A stretch of 7,997 bases of DNA from Thermoplasmatota archaeon (GTDB lineage: Archaea > Thermoplasmatota > Thermoplasmata > RBG-16-68-12 > JAJISG01): assembly GCA_022848835.1 (NCBI GenBank), contig JAJISG010000036.1, positions 1 to 7,997 on the forward strand, given 5' to 3'. The notes under the pieces are model-generated. The model saw nothing but the letters and a program-made list of their open reading frames with translations, was not told where the DNA came from and made no database searches. The position numbers and the translations under genes are program-made. Shown here piece after piece: positions 1 through 5,773 of this stretch (position 1 is the stretch's first letter; each line of letters begins with the position of its first letter).

Positions 1-687
1 GAGGAGGACGGGGCGCGGGTCATCGGCGATCTCACCATCGAGGAGACGGTCCGCAGCGGTACCACGCGGACCATCAACTGCCGCGACGACGTGGGCGACT
101 CTGGTTACGGCATCCCGTACAATGTGGAGAGCGACAAGATCAAGTTCATCGAATCCGACGCCGATTTTATCGTGGCAATAGAGACCGGTGGTATGTTCGA
201 CCGCCTGGTGGAGAACCGCTTCGATGAGGAGGCCCGTGCCATCCTGGTTCACGTCAAGGGACAACCGGCGCGTGCCACCCGGAGGTTCTTGAAGAGGATG
301 AACGAGGACCTGGGCCTAGACTGCATCGTCTTCTGCGATGCCGATCCTTGGTCCTTCAGGATCTTCGCCTCCATCGCTTATGGGGCCATCAAGACAGCTC
401 ATATCTCCGAATACCTAGCCACCCCCACGGCGACCTTCCTTGGGATAACCGCATCAGACATTCACAACTACGAGCTGCCGACGGACGAGCTGTCCCCTCA
501 GGATGTGAAGGCGTTGCAGGACCTGCTGAGCGACCCCCGCTTCAACGAACCCTTCTGGAAGCAGGAGGTGGAGTTCATGCTCGAGATAGGCAAGAAGGCT
601 GAGCAGCAGGCCCTGGCCAAGTATGGCCTCGACTACGTGACCAACACCTATCTACCTGAGAAGTTGGCCCAGCTCGGCGTGGCGTGA
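1..687 (+). CDS. top6A: DNA topoisomerase VI subunit A (C-terminal part, 5' truncated)
   Basis: This is the A (Spo11-like) subunit of the type IIB topoisomerase, which cuts both DNA strands and with subunit B relaxes and decatenates DNA. The frame is open from base 1, so 228 residues are visible; family length is about 360-390, so roughly the first 140-150, with the winged-helix domain and catalytic tyrosine, lie outside the window. The visible part is the Toprim domain. IETGG at residues 60-64 supplies the metal-binding Glu (E61). [12 protein letters not shown] follows, then DADPW with D113 and D115, the second acidic pair. The C-terminus is the normal helical tail ending at a TGA. The GTG at 91 is inside the conserved fold and is not a start. 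Subunit B, often adjacent in archaea, is not visible; it could lie to the left. Confidence 0.95.
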   Translation, partial: EEDGARVIGDLTIEETVRSGTTRTINCRDDVGDSGYGIPYNVESDKIKFIESDADFIVAIETGGMFDRLVENRFDEEARAILVHVKGQPARATRRFLKRMNEDLGLDCIVFCDADPWSFRIFASIAYGAIKTAHISEYLATPTATFLGITASDIHNYELPTDELSPQDVKALQDLLSDPRFNEPFWKQEVEFMLEIGKKAEQQALAKYGLDYVTNTYLPEKLAQLGVA

Positions 688-703
688 CCACTAGGAGGGC
701 ACC

Positions 704-711
704 TATTTATA
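704..711 (+). promoter_or_regulatory. TATA box for the small membrane protein gene
   Basis: TATTTATA lies in the 54-base gap after top6A. A start site about 25 bases downstream would fall near 733-737, a few bases before the ATG at 742. This suggests the membrane-protein gene has its own promoter and a very short leader. Inferred from spacing only. Confidence 0.5.
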
Positions 712-741
712 GCATTGTCCGGATGAGAGCCGAGGTGTAGC

Positions 742-1119
742 ATGGTCGGGGACTCATCTTCGACTCTGGGGGACGGAGGTCAGAGGCTCACGGAGATGCC
801 CGCCAAGGATATGTTACTGGTGTTGGGCAGCCTCCTGGCGATTGTCTTGGCCCCCATTTTCTTCATCCTGGAGGTGGCCATCGGCGGCCTCGGCCTGTCG
901 GGTCTCGGCGCTGTCATAGTGGACATCGTGATAGGTTTCCTGATGCTCGTCTCAGTGGGTGTGATGAGGAGGAATCGGGTGAATGGCATCCTGCTGGCCC
1001 TCATCTCCGCTGTACTCCTCATAGCCCTCGGGGGGGCGGCGGGAATCATCGGAGGTCTCTTCGGACTAGTGGGGGGCCTGATCGCCCTTGCTACTTCCTA
1101 CAAGCTGTTCCTGAAGTAG
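742..1119 (+). CDS. Small four-helix membrane protein of unknown function
   Basis: I do not recognise a family. The 125-residue product has a hydrophilic, Ser/Gly-rich N-terminus of about 20 residues. Four hydrophobic segments follow at about 24-43, 55-74, 80-97 and 101-118, with a basic MRRNR loop between helices 2 and 3. The last two helices are very glycine-rich (GGAAGIIGGLFGLVGG), which suggests tight helix packing in the membrane. No catalytic motif or signal peptide is seen. A GAGG-type ribosome site lies just before ATG 742; an ATG at 796, with GGAG directly before it, would trim the polar N-terminus and is a possible alternative. The gene ends four bases before the stop of the convergent PRC-barrel gene. 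Confidence 0.75.
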   Translation: MVGDSSSTLGDGGQRLTEMPAKDMLLVLGSLLAIVLAPIFFILEVAIGGLGLSGLGAVIVDIVIGFLMLVSVGVMRRNRVNGILLALISAVLLIALGGAAGIIGGLFGLVGGLIALATSYKLFLK

Positions 1120-1123
1120 GGTC

Positions 1124-1723
1124 TCACGCCCTCTCGGGGGCGACCGCCGTAGGATGGTCTTCCACAGTCTCCCCTCTCAGAAGGGCCTTGAGCTCCAGGG
1201 TCCGGACCTTCAGGAGTATGACATCCCCCAGAATGGCCAGGCTAGAGGGCAGCTCAATCCGCCTCTTGGAGCCGGCGGGGTTCAGGGTCTGCAACTTCTG
1301 GTAGGGCTTCCGATCCATCAGGAAGGTTAGGGTGTCCACTTTCCAGAGATCAGTGTCAATATAGGCGTCCTCAACGATGCCCAGGTTCTCCCCATCGTGA
1401 GACACGATAGGCATCCATAGAACCCAGGGCAGGGCGAAGGGGCGCTTGTCCGGACGTAACATGTGGTCCGCGGTCTTAGTCACGCTTGTCCTCAGGAGGA
1501 CGAAGTTGCCCACAGATGCTATCGACTCCGTGCTCAGGAGGCAACGCTCCCTCTCCTTCCTTCGCCGCAGGCCAAGGGCGTGGGCGAACTTCCTCTCGGG
1601 CCTGATCTCCAGGGCGGGGATGTTCCACCCCTGGGATATGTAGGCGATGTGGATCTTCCCCAATTCCCAGGCATCGGCCGTAATGATGGTCATTCCATAG
1701 AGTTCGCCCGCCCTTAGCTGCAT
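1124..1723 (-). CDS. Tandem PRC-barrel domain protein
   Basis: The 199-residue protein carries two copies of a PRC-barrel-like fold (small beta barrels found in photosynthetic reaction centre H subunits and the RNA-processing protein RimM). Repeat 1 is about residues 7-79 (LYGMTIITADAWELGKI, then a closing GNFVLLR strand). Repeat 2 is about 100-173 (MPIVSHDGENLGIVEDAYID, closing GDVILLK strand). The first repeat holds a basic insert, RRRKERER, around 53-60. There are no membrane segments, so it is probably cytoplasmic. Archaeal PRC-barrel proteins are common but mostly uncharacterised; an adaptor or RNA/protein-binding role is only a guess. I chose ATG 1723 over the upstream GTG 1738 because the TATA box at 1746-1754 predicts transcription starting almost exactly at 1723, giving a leaderless message. 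Confidence 0.8.
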   Translation of the reverse strand: MQLRAGELYGMTIITADAWELGKIHIAYISQGWNIPALEIRPERKFAHALGLRRRKERERCLLSTESIASVGNFVLLRTSVTKTADHMLRPDKRPFALPWVLWMPIVSHDGENLGIVEDAYIDTDLWKVDTLTFLMDRKPYQKLQTLNPAGSKRRIELPSSLAILGDVILLKVRTLELKALLRGETVEDHPTAVAPERA

Positions 1724-1745
1724 TCTGTTATAGAACACTCTTGAA

Positions 1746-1754
1746 CTATATATG
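1746..1754 (-). promoter_or_regulatory. TATA box for the PRC-barrel gene, leaderless
   Basis: Read on the minus strand the site is CATATATAG. Its centre is about 26 bases upstream of ATG 1723, the usual archaeal TATA-to-start-site distance, so the transcript probably begins at or within a few bases of the start codon. Confidence 0.6.
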
Positions 1755-1802
1755 ACTGTCTAGATAATTTACAGGTTGAAACATTGATCCAACTGACTCT
1801 GA

Positions 1803-1810
1803 GTTTATAA
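1803..1810 (+). promoter_or_regulatory. TATA box for the zinc-ribbon/orphan gene pair
   Basis: The sequence GTTTATAA lies about 25 bases before an expected start site near 1832, leaving a leader of roughly 16 bases before ATG 1848. It forms a divergent pair with the box at 1746-1754, so about 50 bases between them serve both directions. Confidence 0.55.
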
Positions 1811-1847
1811 ACCAAGAACCCCTAAACGGAGCGCATTGCCCGAGGAG

Positions 1848-1985
1848 ATGAAGGTTTACGGCGGCCTGTGCGAATTTTGCAGTTACGAAGGCCCCTTTGA
1901 GAATGCGGATGTGAAGGGAGAGTATCAGTGCCCCCAGTGCGGCCGTGCCCCCCGATCGACGCCCGAGGATGAGTGGCTTGGGTGA
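1848..1985 (+). CDS. 45-residue zinc-ribbon protein
   Basis: A short frame encodes a compact protein with two CX2C knuckles: C8-C11 (CEFC) and C28-C31 (CPQC), separated by 16 residues, then an acidic tail ending DEWLG. This is the spacing of a zinc ribbon, the fold used by many small archaeal nucleic-acid-binding or protein-docking proteins. Support for coding comes from the paired cysteines, a TATA box at the right distance upstream and a purine-rich GAGGAG directly before the ATG. The last 17 bases overlap the next gene in another frame, which implies translational coupling. Partner and function are unknown; it could be a transcription or translation accessory factor. Confidence 0.7.
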   Translation: MKVYGGLCEFCSYEGPFENADVKGEYQCPQCGRAPRSTPEDEWLG

Positions 1986-2256
1986 GGCCTTGTCAGATGT
2001 AGATCCGATGGAGGGAATGGAGAGGGGCGAGAGGCTTCTGGACTTCCTAGAGAGGACAATCAGGGGGAGGGGAGGATGCCGCCAGCTCATCCTCGGAATG
2101 GAACTCTATAGACAGGTCCAGGACTCCTTGACAGACCAGGACTTTGGAAAGGTGAACATCGGCGGACGACACCCCTTTCAGAACATAAGTCACATCTATG
2201 GCGTGCCGGTAGAGGTAGACTATAAGGACAAGTCTAGGCTGGAATTCGTGGACTAG
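1969..2256 (+). CDS. Hypothetical 95-residue protein coupled to the zinc ribbon
   Basis: I do not recognise this protein. It has an acidic N-terminus, a likely helix with LLDFLERTIRGRG (about residues 23-35), then GMELYRQVQDSL. The C-terminal half reads like beta strands around a Gly-Val turn (HIYGVPVEVDYKD) and ends LEFVD. No membrane segment, cysteine cluster or catalytic motif is apparent. The start at ATG 1969 overlaps the end of the zinc-ribbon gene and has GAGG just before it; ATG 2008 is an alternative that would remove the overlap. The two genes probably share one transcript. Coding is supported by the ordered protein-like composition and the coupling, not by homology, so confidence is moderate. 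Confidence 0.55.
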   Translation: MSGLGEALSDVDPMEGMERGERLLDFLERTIRGRGGCRQLILGMELYRQVQDSLTDQDFGKVNIGGRHPFQNISHIYGVPVEVDYKDKSRLEFVD

Positions 2257-2583
2257 TCGAAGGTGCAGTTCTTCAGTTGTCTCGCCAGCGGGACACCTCC
2301 ATCGTACCCTAGAGCGCAGGAGCTGCACCTGAGGCCGAGACAGAGACGGCCCGATCCGTCCAGCACTACTCCTGCCACTCAGCACTCCTGCGAGGAGAAT
2401 CAGCGCGGCGATGATAATCGCTATTGCGGATACTTACTCTATTTCCGCACTGTGACGCCAACCAAAGGTGAGACGTTCAGTCACATCGGGGTTCAGAGAA
2501 CAGTGGGTCACTGTTCTGCTTTCCTCGGCAAAGGACCCAATGGTTCGCCCTGACAGAGAGAGAAGTGAGGATGTCGTGGAGAG
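2257..2583. other. Stretch without a convincing gene
   Basis: About 327 bases between the orphan gene and the tRNA. Open frames exist on both strands, but their translations are low-complexity Pro/Ser/Arg-rich and have no start signals. Visible structure is a perfect 9-bp hairpin at 2497-2517, a weak distant inverted repeat (AGGTGCAG at 2261-2268 against CTGCACCT at 2323-2330), and, on the minus strand at about 2374-2433, a run encoding a hydrophobic peptide directly after a stop codon. It may hold the 3' end of the plus-strand transcript, decayed sequence or a small RNA. Confidence 0.5.
2497..2517. repeat. Perfect 9-bp inverted repeat (hairpin or operator)
   Basis: AGAACAGTG, a three-base GGT spacer, then its exact complement CACTGTTCT. 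On the plus strand GCTTTCC follows, only weakly T-rich, so a terminator for the 1848-2256 transcript is possible but not typical. A dyad of this size could also be a protein-binding operator. Confidence 0.5.
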
Positions 2584-2656
2584 CGGGCCGACCGGGATTT
2601 GAACCCGGGTTTAGGGCTCCGCAGGCCCTTGGGATGTCCAGCTACCCCATCGGCCC
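2584..2656 (-). tRNA. tRNA-Arg (anticodon GCG)
   Basis: Read on the minus strand the 73 bases fold into a complete cloverleaf. The acceptor stem is 7 perfect pairs (GGGCCGA with TCGGCCC). The D arm has A14, G15, G18, G19 and A21. The anticodon stem is 5 pairs (AGGGC/GCCCT) around loop CTGCGGA, giving anticodon GCG, which reads the arginine codons CGC and CGU. The variable loop is 4 bases and the T stem is CCGGG/CCCGG with loop TTCAAAT. The discriminator is G and no CCA is encoded, so CCA must be added after transcription. There is no intron. G15 is the site where archaea put archaeosine, the product of the queC/queE pathway also present in this window. Confidence 0.95.
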
Positions 2657-2680
2657 CATCTCTCCGAAGTAGCAGCGCAG

Positions 2681-2690
2681 ATTATATGTA
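2681..2690 (-). promoter_or_regulatory. TATA box for tRNA-Arg
   Basis: On the minus strand TACATATAAT is centred about 30 bases upstream of the mature tRNA 5' end, predicting a start about 5 bases before it. The tRNA therefore seems to have its own promoter in the gap after adk. Confidence 0.65.
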
Positions 2691-2729
2691 CTTGCCCACG
2701 GGCGCCCCAGGAGAGCTCGCACGCCTATC

Positions 2730-2757
2730 GCTCATATGAGCCCCCTAGATTCTAGGG
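2730..2757. repeat. Two adjacent palindromes at the adk 3' end
   Basis: GCTCATATGAGC (2730-2741) is a perfect 12-bp palindrome containing the adk stop codon. CCCTAGATTCTAGGG (2743-2757) is a 7-bp stem around one central base, inside the last adk codons. Side by side they could form hairpins at the end of the mRNA, but no T-run follows. Confidence 0.4.
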
Positions 2758-3373
2758 TCTCTTGTATGCTCCAGGAGATCTCCTCTATGGTTCCCAATCC
2801 CTCAACCTTCTCCAGTATGGACTTGGCTTGGTAGTATTGAACCAGGGGCTGGGTTCTCTCCCGATACGTGCGAAACCTCTCCCGGACCACCTCCTCCCTG
2901 TCATCCTCTCTCTGATGGAGTCTACCCCCACAGAGATCGCATCTTCCGTCTGCCTTCGGCGGGCTGAACCTGAGGTGGTAGACCGCCTGACACTCGCGGC
3001 ACGCCCGCCTCCCCGCCAACCTCTCCACGACCTCCTCCTCCCCTGCATCCAAGTATATCACCAGGTCCATGGGCCCCAGTGCCTCGAGGACCTTCGCCTG
3101 CGCCATATTTCTGGGAAAGCCGTCGAGGATGAAACCCCTTTTGCAGTCCTCCTGGGACACCCTCTCCCGCACCATCTCGATGATGATATCGTCGGGGACG
3201 AGCAGCCCTCTCCTCATATACCCCTCTGCCTCTTTGCCCAGTTCCGTTCCGCTGCTGACCTCCAGTCTGAGCATGTCTCCCGTGGCGATCCTTGGGAGGG
3301 AGAGTTCACCGGAGAGCTTCGCTGCCTGGGTACCCTTGCCAGCGCCGGGGGGTCCCAGCACGACCAGCTTCAC
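2732..3373 (-). CDS. adk: Adenylate kinase, bacterial type with zinc LID
   Basis: It catalyses reversible phosphate transfer, ATP + AMP to 2 ADP, in the cytoplasm. The 213-residue protein has the P-loop GPPGAGKGT (residues 7-15), the AMP-binding ATGDMLR segment (30-36), FILDGFPRN (81-89), and the LID domain with four cysteines, C125, C128, C145 and C148, for a structural zinc. Arginines in REDDREEVVRERFRTYRER match those closing over ATP. Length and motif order are those of the bacterial-type enzyme, used by several euryarchaeal groups in place of the distinct archaeal AdkA. The start is GTG 3373, matching the family N-terminus MKLVVLGPPGAGKGT. There is no clear ribosome site, and a TATA-like box about 26 bases upstream suggests a leaderless message. 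Confidence 0.96.
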   Translation of the reverse strand: MKLVVLGPPGAGKGTQAAKLSGELSLPRIATGDMLRLEVSSGTELGKEAEGYMRRGLLVPDDIIIEMVRERVSQEDCKRGFILDGFPRNMAQAKVLEALGPMDLVIYLDAGEEEVVERLAGRRACRECQAVYHLRFSPPKADGRCDLCGGRLHQREDDREEVVRERFRTYRERTQPLVQYYQAKSILEKVEGLGTIEEISWSIQETLESRGLI

Positions 3374-3393
3374 ACACGGCCTAATGGCCCCTC

Positions 3394-3403
3394 GAATAAA
3401 TTC
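3394..3403 (-). promoter_or_regulatory. TATA-like box for adk
   Basis: GAATTTATTC on the minus strand is centred about 26 bases upstream of GTG 3373 in the 35-base gap after the membrane-protein gene. It fits leaderless transcription of adk, but the match to a TATA box is only fair. Confidence 0.4.
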
Positions 3404-3408
3404 TTTGG

Positions 3409-4245
3409 CTAGGTGGGGACGACTTCCTCCGCGACCTTCGGGCGAGGAGTGGGAAGTGGAAGCGCCTCCTTGGGCTGCAGTCCGTCGTAGAGATGCAGGG
3501 TGGAGGCCACCAATGCCGTCCCGAGGAGGCCGTACAACCCGATGGAAAGGGGCGCTCCAACGAAGGGCAGGTCGAGCAGCAGTATGACAGCCGCAGATGC
3601 CAGGATTGTGATGGCGGCGTAAGCCAGACAGTAGGACAAGACCTCCTTCCAGGCCTGAGAGACCATTTTCACACTCTTCCGGAAGGCCATCCCCAGGGCG
3701 CAGTCATCCACTACGACGCAGAATGGTGTGAGGAAGAGGAAGTAGATGATGAGTAGGAGGGCCGAGAGGATGAAGAGGGATAAGAGCAGCCCTGAGGAGG
3801 TGTCCATGATGAACGGCTCTAGGACCAGCAGAATCACCGCGATTAGGGCGTCGAAGGCGAAGACCCTCGAGAAGTAGACGTTAGCGGACTTGAAGAATCG
3901 TCCAGGGGACCCCCAAAGACGAGTCATCTCCAGCGCGCCCAAGTAACCAGCGGTAACGTACGAGTGGATTCCCAGGAATAGTAGGAGAAAGGGAGCAGTC
4001 AACTGTCCCATATCTGGGGCAGCGTAAAGAGGGAAGAAGGGGAGTTCCCCCAATGCCTGTCCGTACACCTGGGAGATGGAGGGAAAGGCGACAGGAAGGG
4101 CGAACTCCACCGAGGCCTCGGCAGCCGCCTCCAATGGGTAGAAGTAGAGCATGAGAAAGTCGAAGGCAAAGGGTAGGAACACGAGGGGCAGGGCCCTCCT
4201 CGCGGTTTGAAAGCCTTTTCCTATGGAGCGGGACCAGAGGGGCAA
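3409..4245 (-). CDS. Six-helix membrane protein of unknown function
   Basis: A 278-residue integral membrane protein. Hydrophobic segments lie at about 18-36, 82-106, 128-147, 153-175, 202-225 and 229-252. A long, mostly polar loop (about 40-80) lies between helices 1 and 2, and the Pro-rich C-terminal tail has charged ends. The stretch FCVVVDDCALGMAFRKSVKMV after helix 4 resembles the amphipathic segment repeated in DUF4013/DUF975-like and glycerophosphodiester phosphodiesterase membrane-domain families; I cannot assign it to one. No enzymatic motif is seen. The start is TTG 4245: the frame is closed by a stop about 36 bases upstream, no ATG or GTG lies between, and a TATA box at 4278-4287 predicts an 11-base leader. 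It lies between the mevalonate gene and adk, so context does not reveal a role. Confidence 0.8.
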   Translation of the reverse strand: MPLWSRSIGKGFQTARRALPLVFLPFAFDFLMLYFYPLEAAAEASVEFALPVAFPSISQVYGQALGELPFFPLYAAPDMGQLTAPFLLLFLGIHSYVTAGYLGALEMTRLWGSPGRFFKSANVYFSRVFAFDALIAVILLVLEPFIMDTSSGLLLSLFILSALLLIIYFLFLTPFCVVVDDCALGMAFRKSVKMVSQAWKEVLSYCLAYAAITILASAAVILLLDLPFVGAPLSIGLYGLLGTALVASTLHLYDGLQPKEALPLPTPRPKVAEEVVPT

Positions 4246-4277
4246 GGGAACCGCAGGGAGTAGCGCGACAGCCCACC

Positions 4278-4287
4278 TTTAATTTAA
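4278..4287 (-). promoter_or_regulatory. TATA box for the six-helix membrane protein gene
   Basis: TTAAATTAAA on the minus strand, in the 61-base gap after the decarboxylase stop. The predicted start site near 4256 lies just before TTG 4245, supporting that unusual start codon. Confidence 0.55.
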
Positions 4288-4306
4288 CCTTCCGGGCGAC
4301 GCGAAT

Positions 4307-5266
4307 CTAGAAGAGATCATCCTTCACGGTTCTCGCAGGACCACCCACCCAACATCTAATGGTCCTGATGCCCAGCTCTTTGATTCTTCCCTCGACCTCC
4401 TCCAGATGGTCAGGAAACGTGTTTACGTAGACCGTGGCGCCAGTATCGATGGAGAAGAAGGCGGGAACCCCCTCCTCCCTCATCCTCTTCACCGCCAATA
4501 TCACCATCAAGGTCTCCGGCGTCCAGAGGAGCATCTCCTCCGGTCCTGTCATGGTGATCCCATGGAGCATGAGAGTATCCCTCTCAGCCAACTGGCATAT
4601 CTTGCCAATCTCCTGTCGCTTTATGGCTAGCTCCATCTCGGCCAAAGTCTTCGGGATTTCAGCGAGCCTGGCGCTGAAGAAGGGAGACCGGAGGGCCTCG
4701 CTATGGGCCGCCTCAGTATCCTTGTAGGCCTCCACAAGGGCGACCAAGATCCCCATCTGCAGATCCTCTGAGGCCAGCTGGTAAGCGTACGACTCCTCAT
4801 CCGATGTCCCACACTTCCACCTAGAGAAGGCACCCGTGACGGCTCTAGATGCAGAACCGGCGCCCCGGCGGGCAATTGTAGAGGTCTCGCGTGACGTCAA
4901 GTCAAGCCCGGCAGCCCTGGCCGCTGCCACTGTCAGGGCAGCGAAGCCCGAGGCAGAGGCTCCCAACCCCACGTTAGAGGGGAAGTTGTTGGTCGAAACC
5001 ACTTTGGCCCGCTCAGATAGCCCAGCACGACGCCGCACTTCCTCAAGCACGTCTATGGCCCTCTCCAACCCCCTGCCTAGGACGGGAGAGCCATTCACAG
5101 TCAGCGTGTCCTCTCGGAAGTCATCGAAGGCCACCGTGGTGTGGGAGATGAGGGGGGCTGTGCACACGGATATTGAGTCGTGGTAGGGAAGTCTGAGGGC
5201 CATATCCGCAAGACCATGATACTTGATCAGGCCCTGAATGGGATGAGCGACCGCGCTGGCCTTCAA
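4307..5266 (-). CDS. Phosphomevalonate/diphosphomevalonate decarboxylase family
   Basis: A GHMP-superfamily enzyme of isoprenoid (archaeal lipid) synthesis that phosphorylates and decarboxylates a mevalonate phosphate. Its 319 residues show the family landmarks: AHPIQGLIKYHG with K15, LPYHDSISV (26-34), the ATP-binding loop NNFPSNVGLGASASGFAAL (93-111), ARRGAGSASRAVTGAFSRW with R141 (132-150), and SIDTGATVYVN with the probable catalytic D274. The N-terminus, with HPIQGLIKYHG in place of the classical NIAVIKYWGK, resembles what I recall of the haloarchaeal enzymes that act on mevalonate 5-phosphate to give isopentenyl phosphate, which isopentenyl phosphate kinase then phosphorylates. Which substrate is used cannot be read from the sequence. 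The start is TTG 5266 with a strong ribosome site; it follows archease by 27 bases, so the two are likely co-transcribed. Confidence 0.88.
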   Translation of the reverse strand: MKASAVAHPIQGLIKYHGLADMALRLPYHDSISVCTAPLISHTTVAFDDFREDTLTVNGSPVLGRGLERAIDVLEEVRRRAGLSERAKVVSTNNFPSNVGLGASASGFAALTVAAARAAGLDLTSRETSTIARRGAGSASRAVTGAFSRWKCGTSDEESYAYQLASEDLQMGILVALVEAYKDTEAAHSEALRSPFFSARLAEIPKTLAEMELAIKRQEIGKICQLAERDTLMLHGITMTGPEEMLLWTPETLMVILAVKRMREEGVPAFFSIDTGATVYVNTFPDHLEEVEGRIKELGIRTIRCWVGGPARTVKDDLF

Positions 5267-5274
5267 GGTTTCGA

Positions 5275-5282
5275 CCCCCTCC
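5275..5282 (-). promoter_or_regulatory. Shine-Dalgarno site for the decarboxylase
   Basis: GGAGGGGG on the minus strand, eight bases before TTG 5266. It fixes the unusual TTG start and shows that this gene, unlike its leaderless neighbours, is translated from within a longer transcript that starts upstream. Confidence 0.65.
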
Positions 5283-5293
5283 AGTCTCTGCCC

Positions 5294-5710
5294 TCATATA
5301 TCGAAGATGACGGTAGCATAGCCCTCTTTGACGCTCACCTTTAGCATGTGGTAGGTGACCGCCTTTATAGATAGATCCAAAGGGTGTTTCGTGGCATCCA
5401 CAAGCTCGCCCCTGACGGTCGCCTCTAGAGACAGGCCGCGGATGGCCAGCTTGAAATCGGAGAGGAAGACGTTCTCCAGTTCGTGGACATATATGAGCTC
5501 CGTCAGCCAATCCACCAAGAGCGACTCCAGATCCTGGGACTCGACGTGAACCTCCAACTCACCCCTCGGCTCCACCGTGTCGACATCGGTCATGAGGTCG
5601 AACATCCCCAGGGCGGCGTTCTCGAAGATCTCCTCAAGGGTATCGCCATACGCCTTCAGACCCACCTCCGCGGTGTGCTCCAGAAACTCATATTTCACGC
5701 CTACGACCAT
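5294..5710 (-). CDS. Archease, activator of the RtcB tRNA ligase
   Basis: Archease promotes guanylylation and multiple turnover of RtcB, the ligase that joins tRNA exons and repairs RNA. The 138-residue protein matches the family throughout: KYEFLEHTAEVGLKAYG at 6-22 (metal-site motif, here HTAE where HTAD is usual), the TLEEIFENAALGMFDLMTD helix, SLLVDWLTELIYV, KAVTYHMLKV and the C-terminal VIFDI with the conserved Asp next to last. I chose ATG 5710; a GTG at 5698 would start right at KYEFLEH, and a TTG at 5728 follows AAGGAAGG directly. No TATA box is evident in the 63-base gap after queE, so it is probably part of the queE transcript. RtcB is not in view. Confidence 0.93.
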   Translation of the reverse strand: MVVGVKYEFLEHTAEVGLKAYGDTLEEIFENAALGMFDLMTDVDTVEPRGELEVHVESQDLESLLVDWLTELIYVHELENVFLSDFKLAIRGLSLEATVRGELVDATKHPLDLSIKAVTYHMLKVSVKEGYATVIFDI

Positions 5711-5773
5711 GGGGGCGGAGGATATCAACCTTCCTTGCGCTGGGTAGTGCCGTGAACTGATGGGTGAGTGGCA

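Noticed and set aside
1127..1142. CGCCC/GGGCG hairpin at the convergent gene ends
   Set aside because: Five pairs only, inside the PRC-barrel gene's coding end and without a T-run; expected by chance at this GC content.
2047..2385. Minus-strand open frame opposite the 95-residue orphan
   Set aside because: Arg/Ser-rich, no promoter or ribosome site, and it lies opposite the better-supported coupled gene pair.
2263..2553. Plus-strand open frame of 96 codons after the orphan gene
   Set aside because: Pro/Ser/Thr-rich composition without motifs or start signals; looks like random open sequence in GC-rich DNA.
2762..3412. Long plus-strand frame opposite adk
   Set aside because: Antisense shadow of a certain adenylate kinase gene; its translation has no protein-like features.
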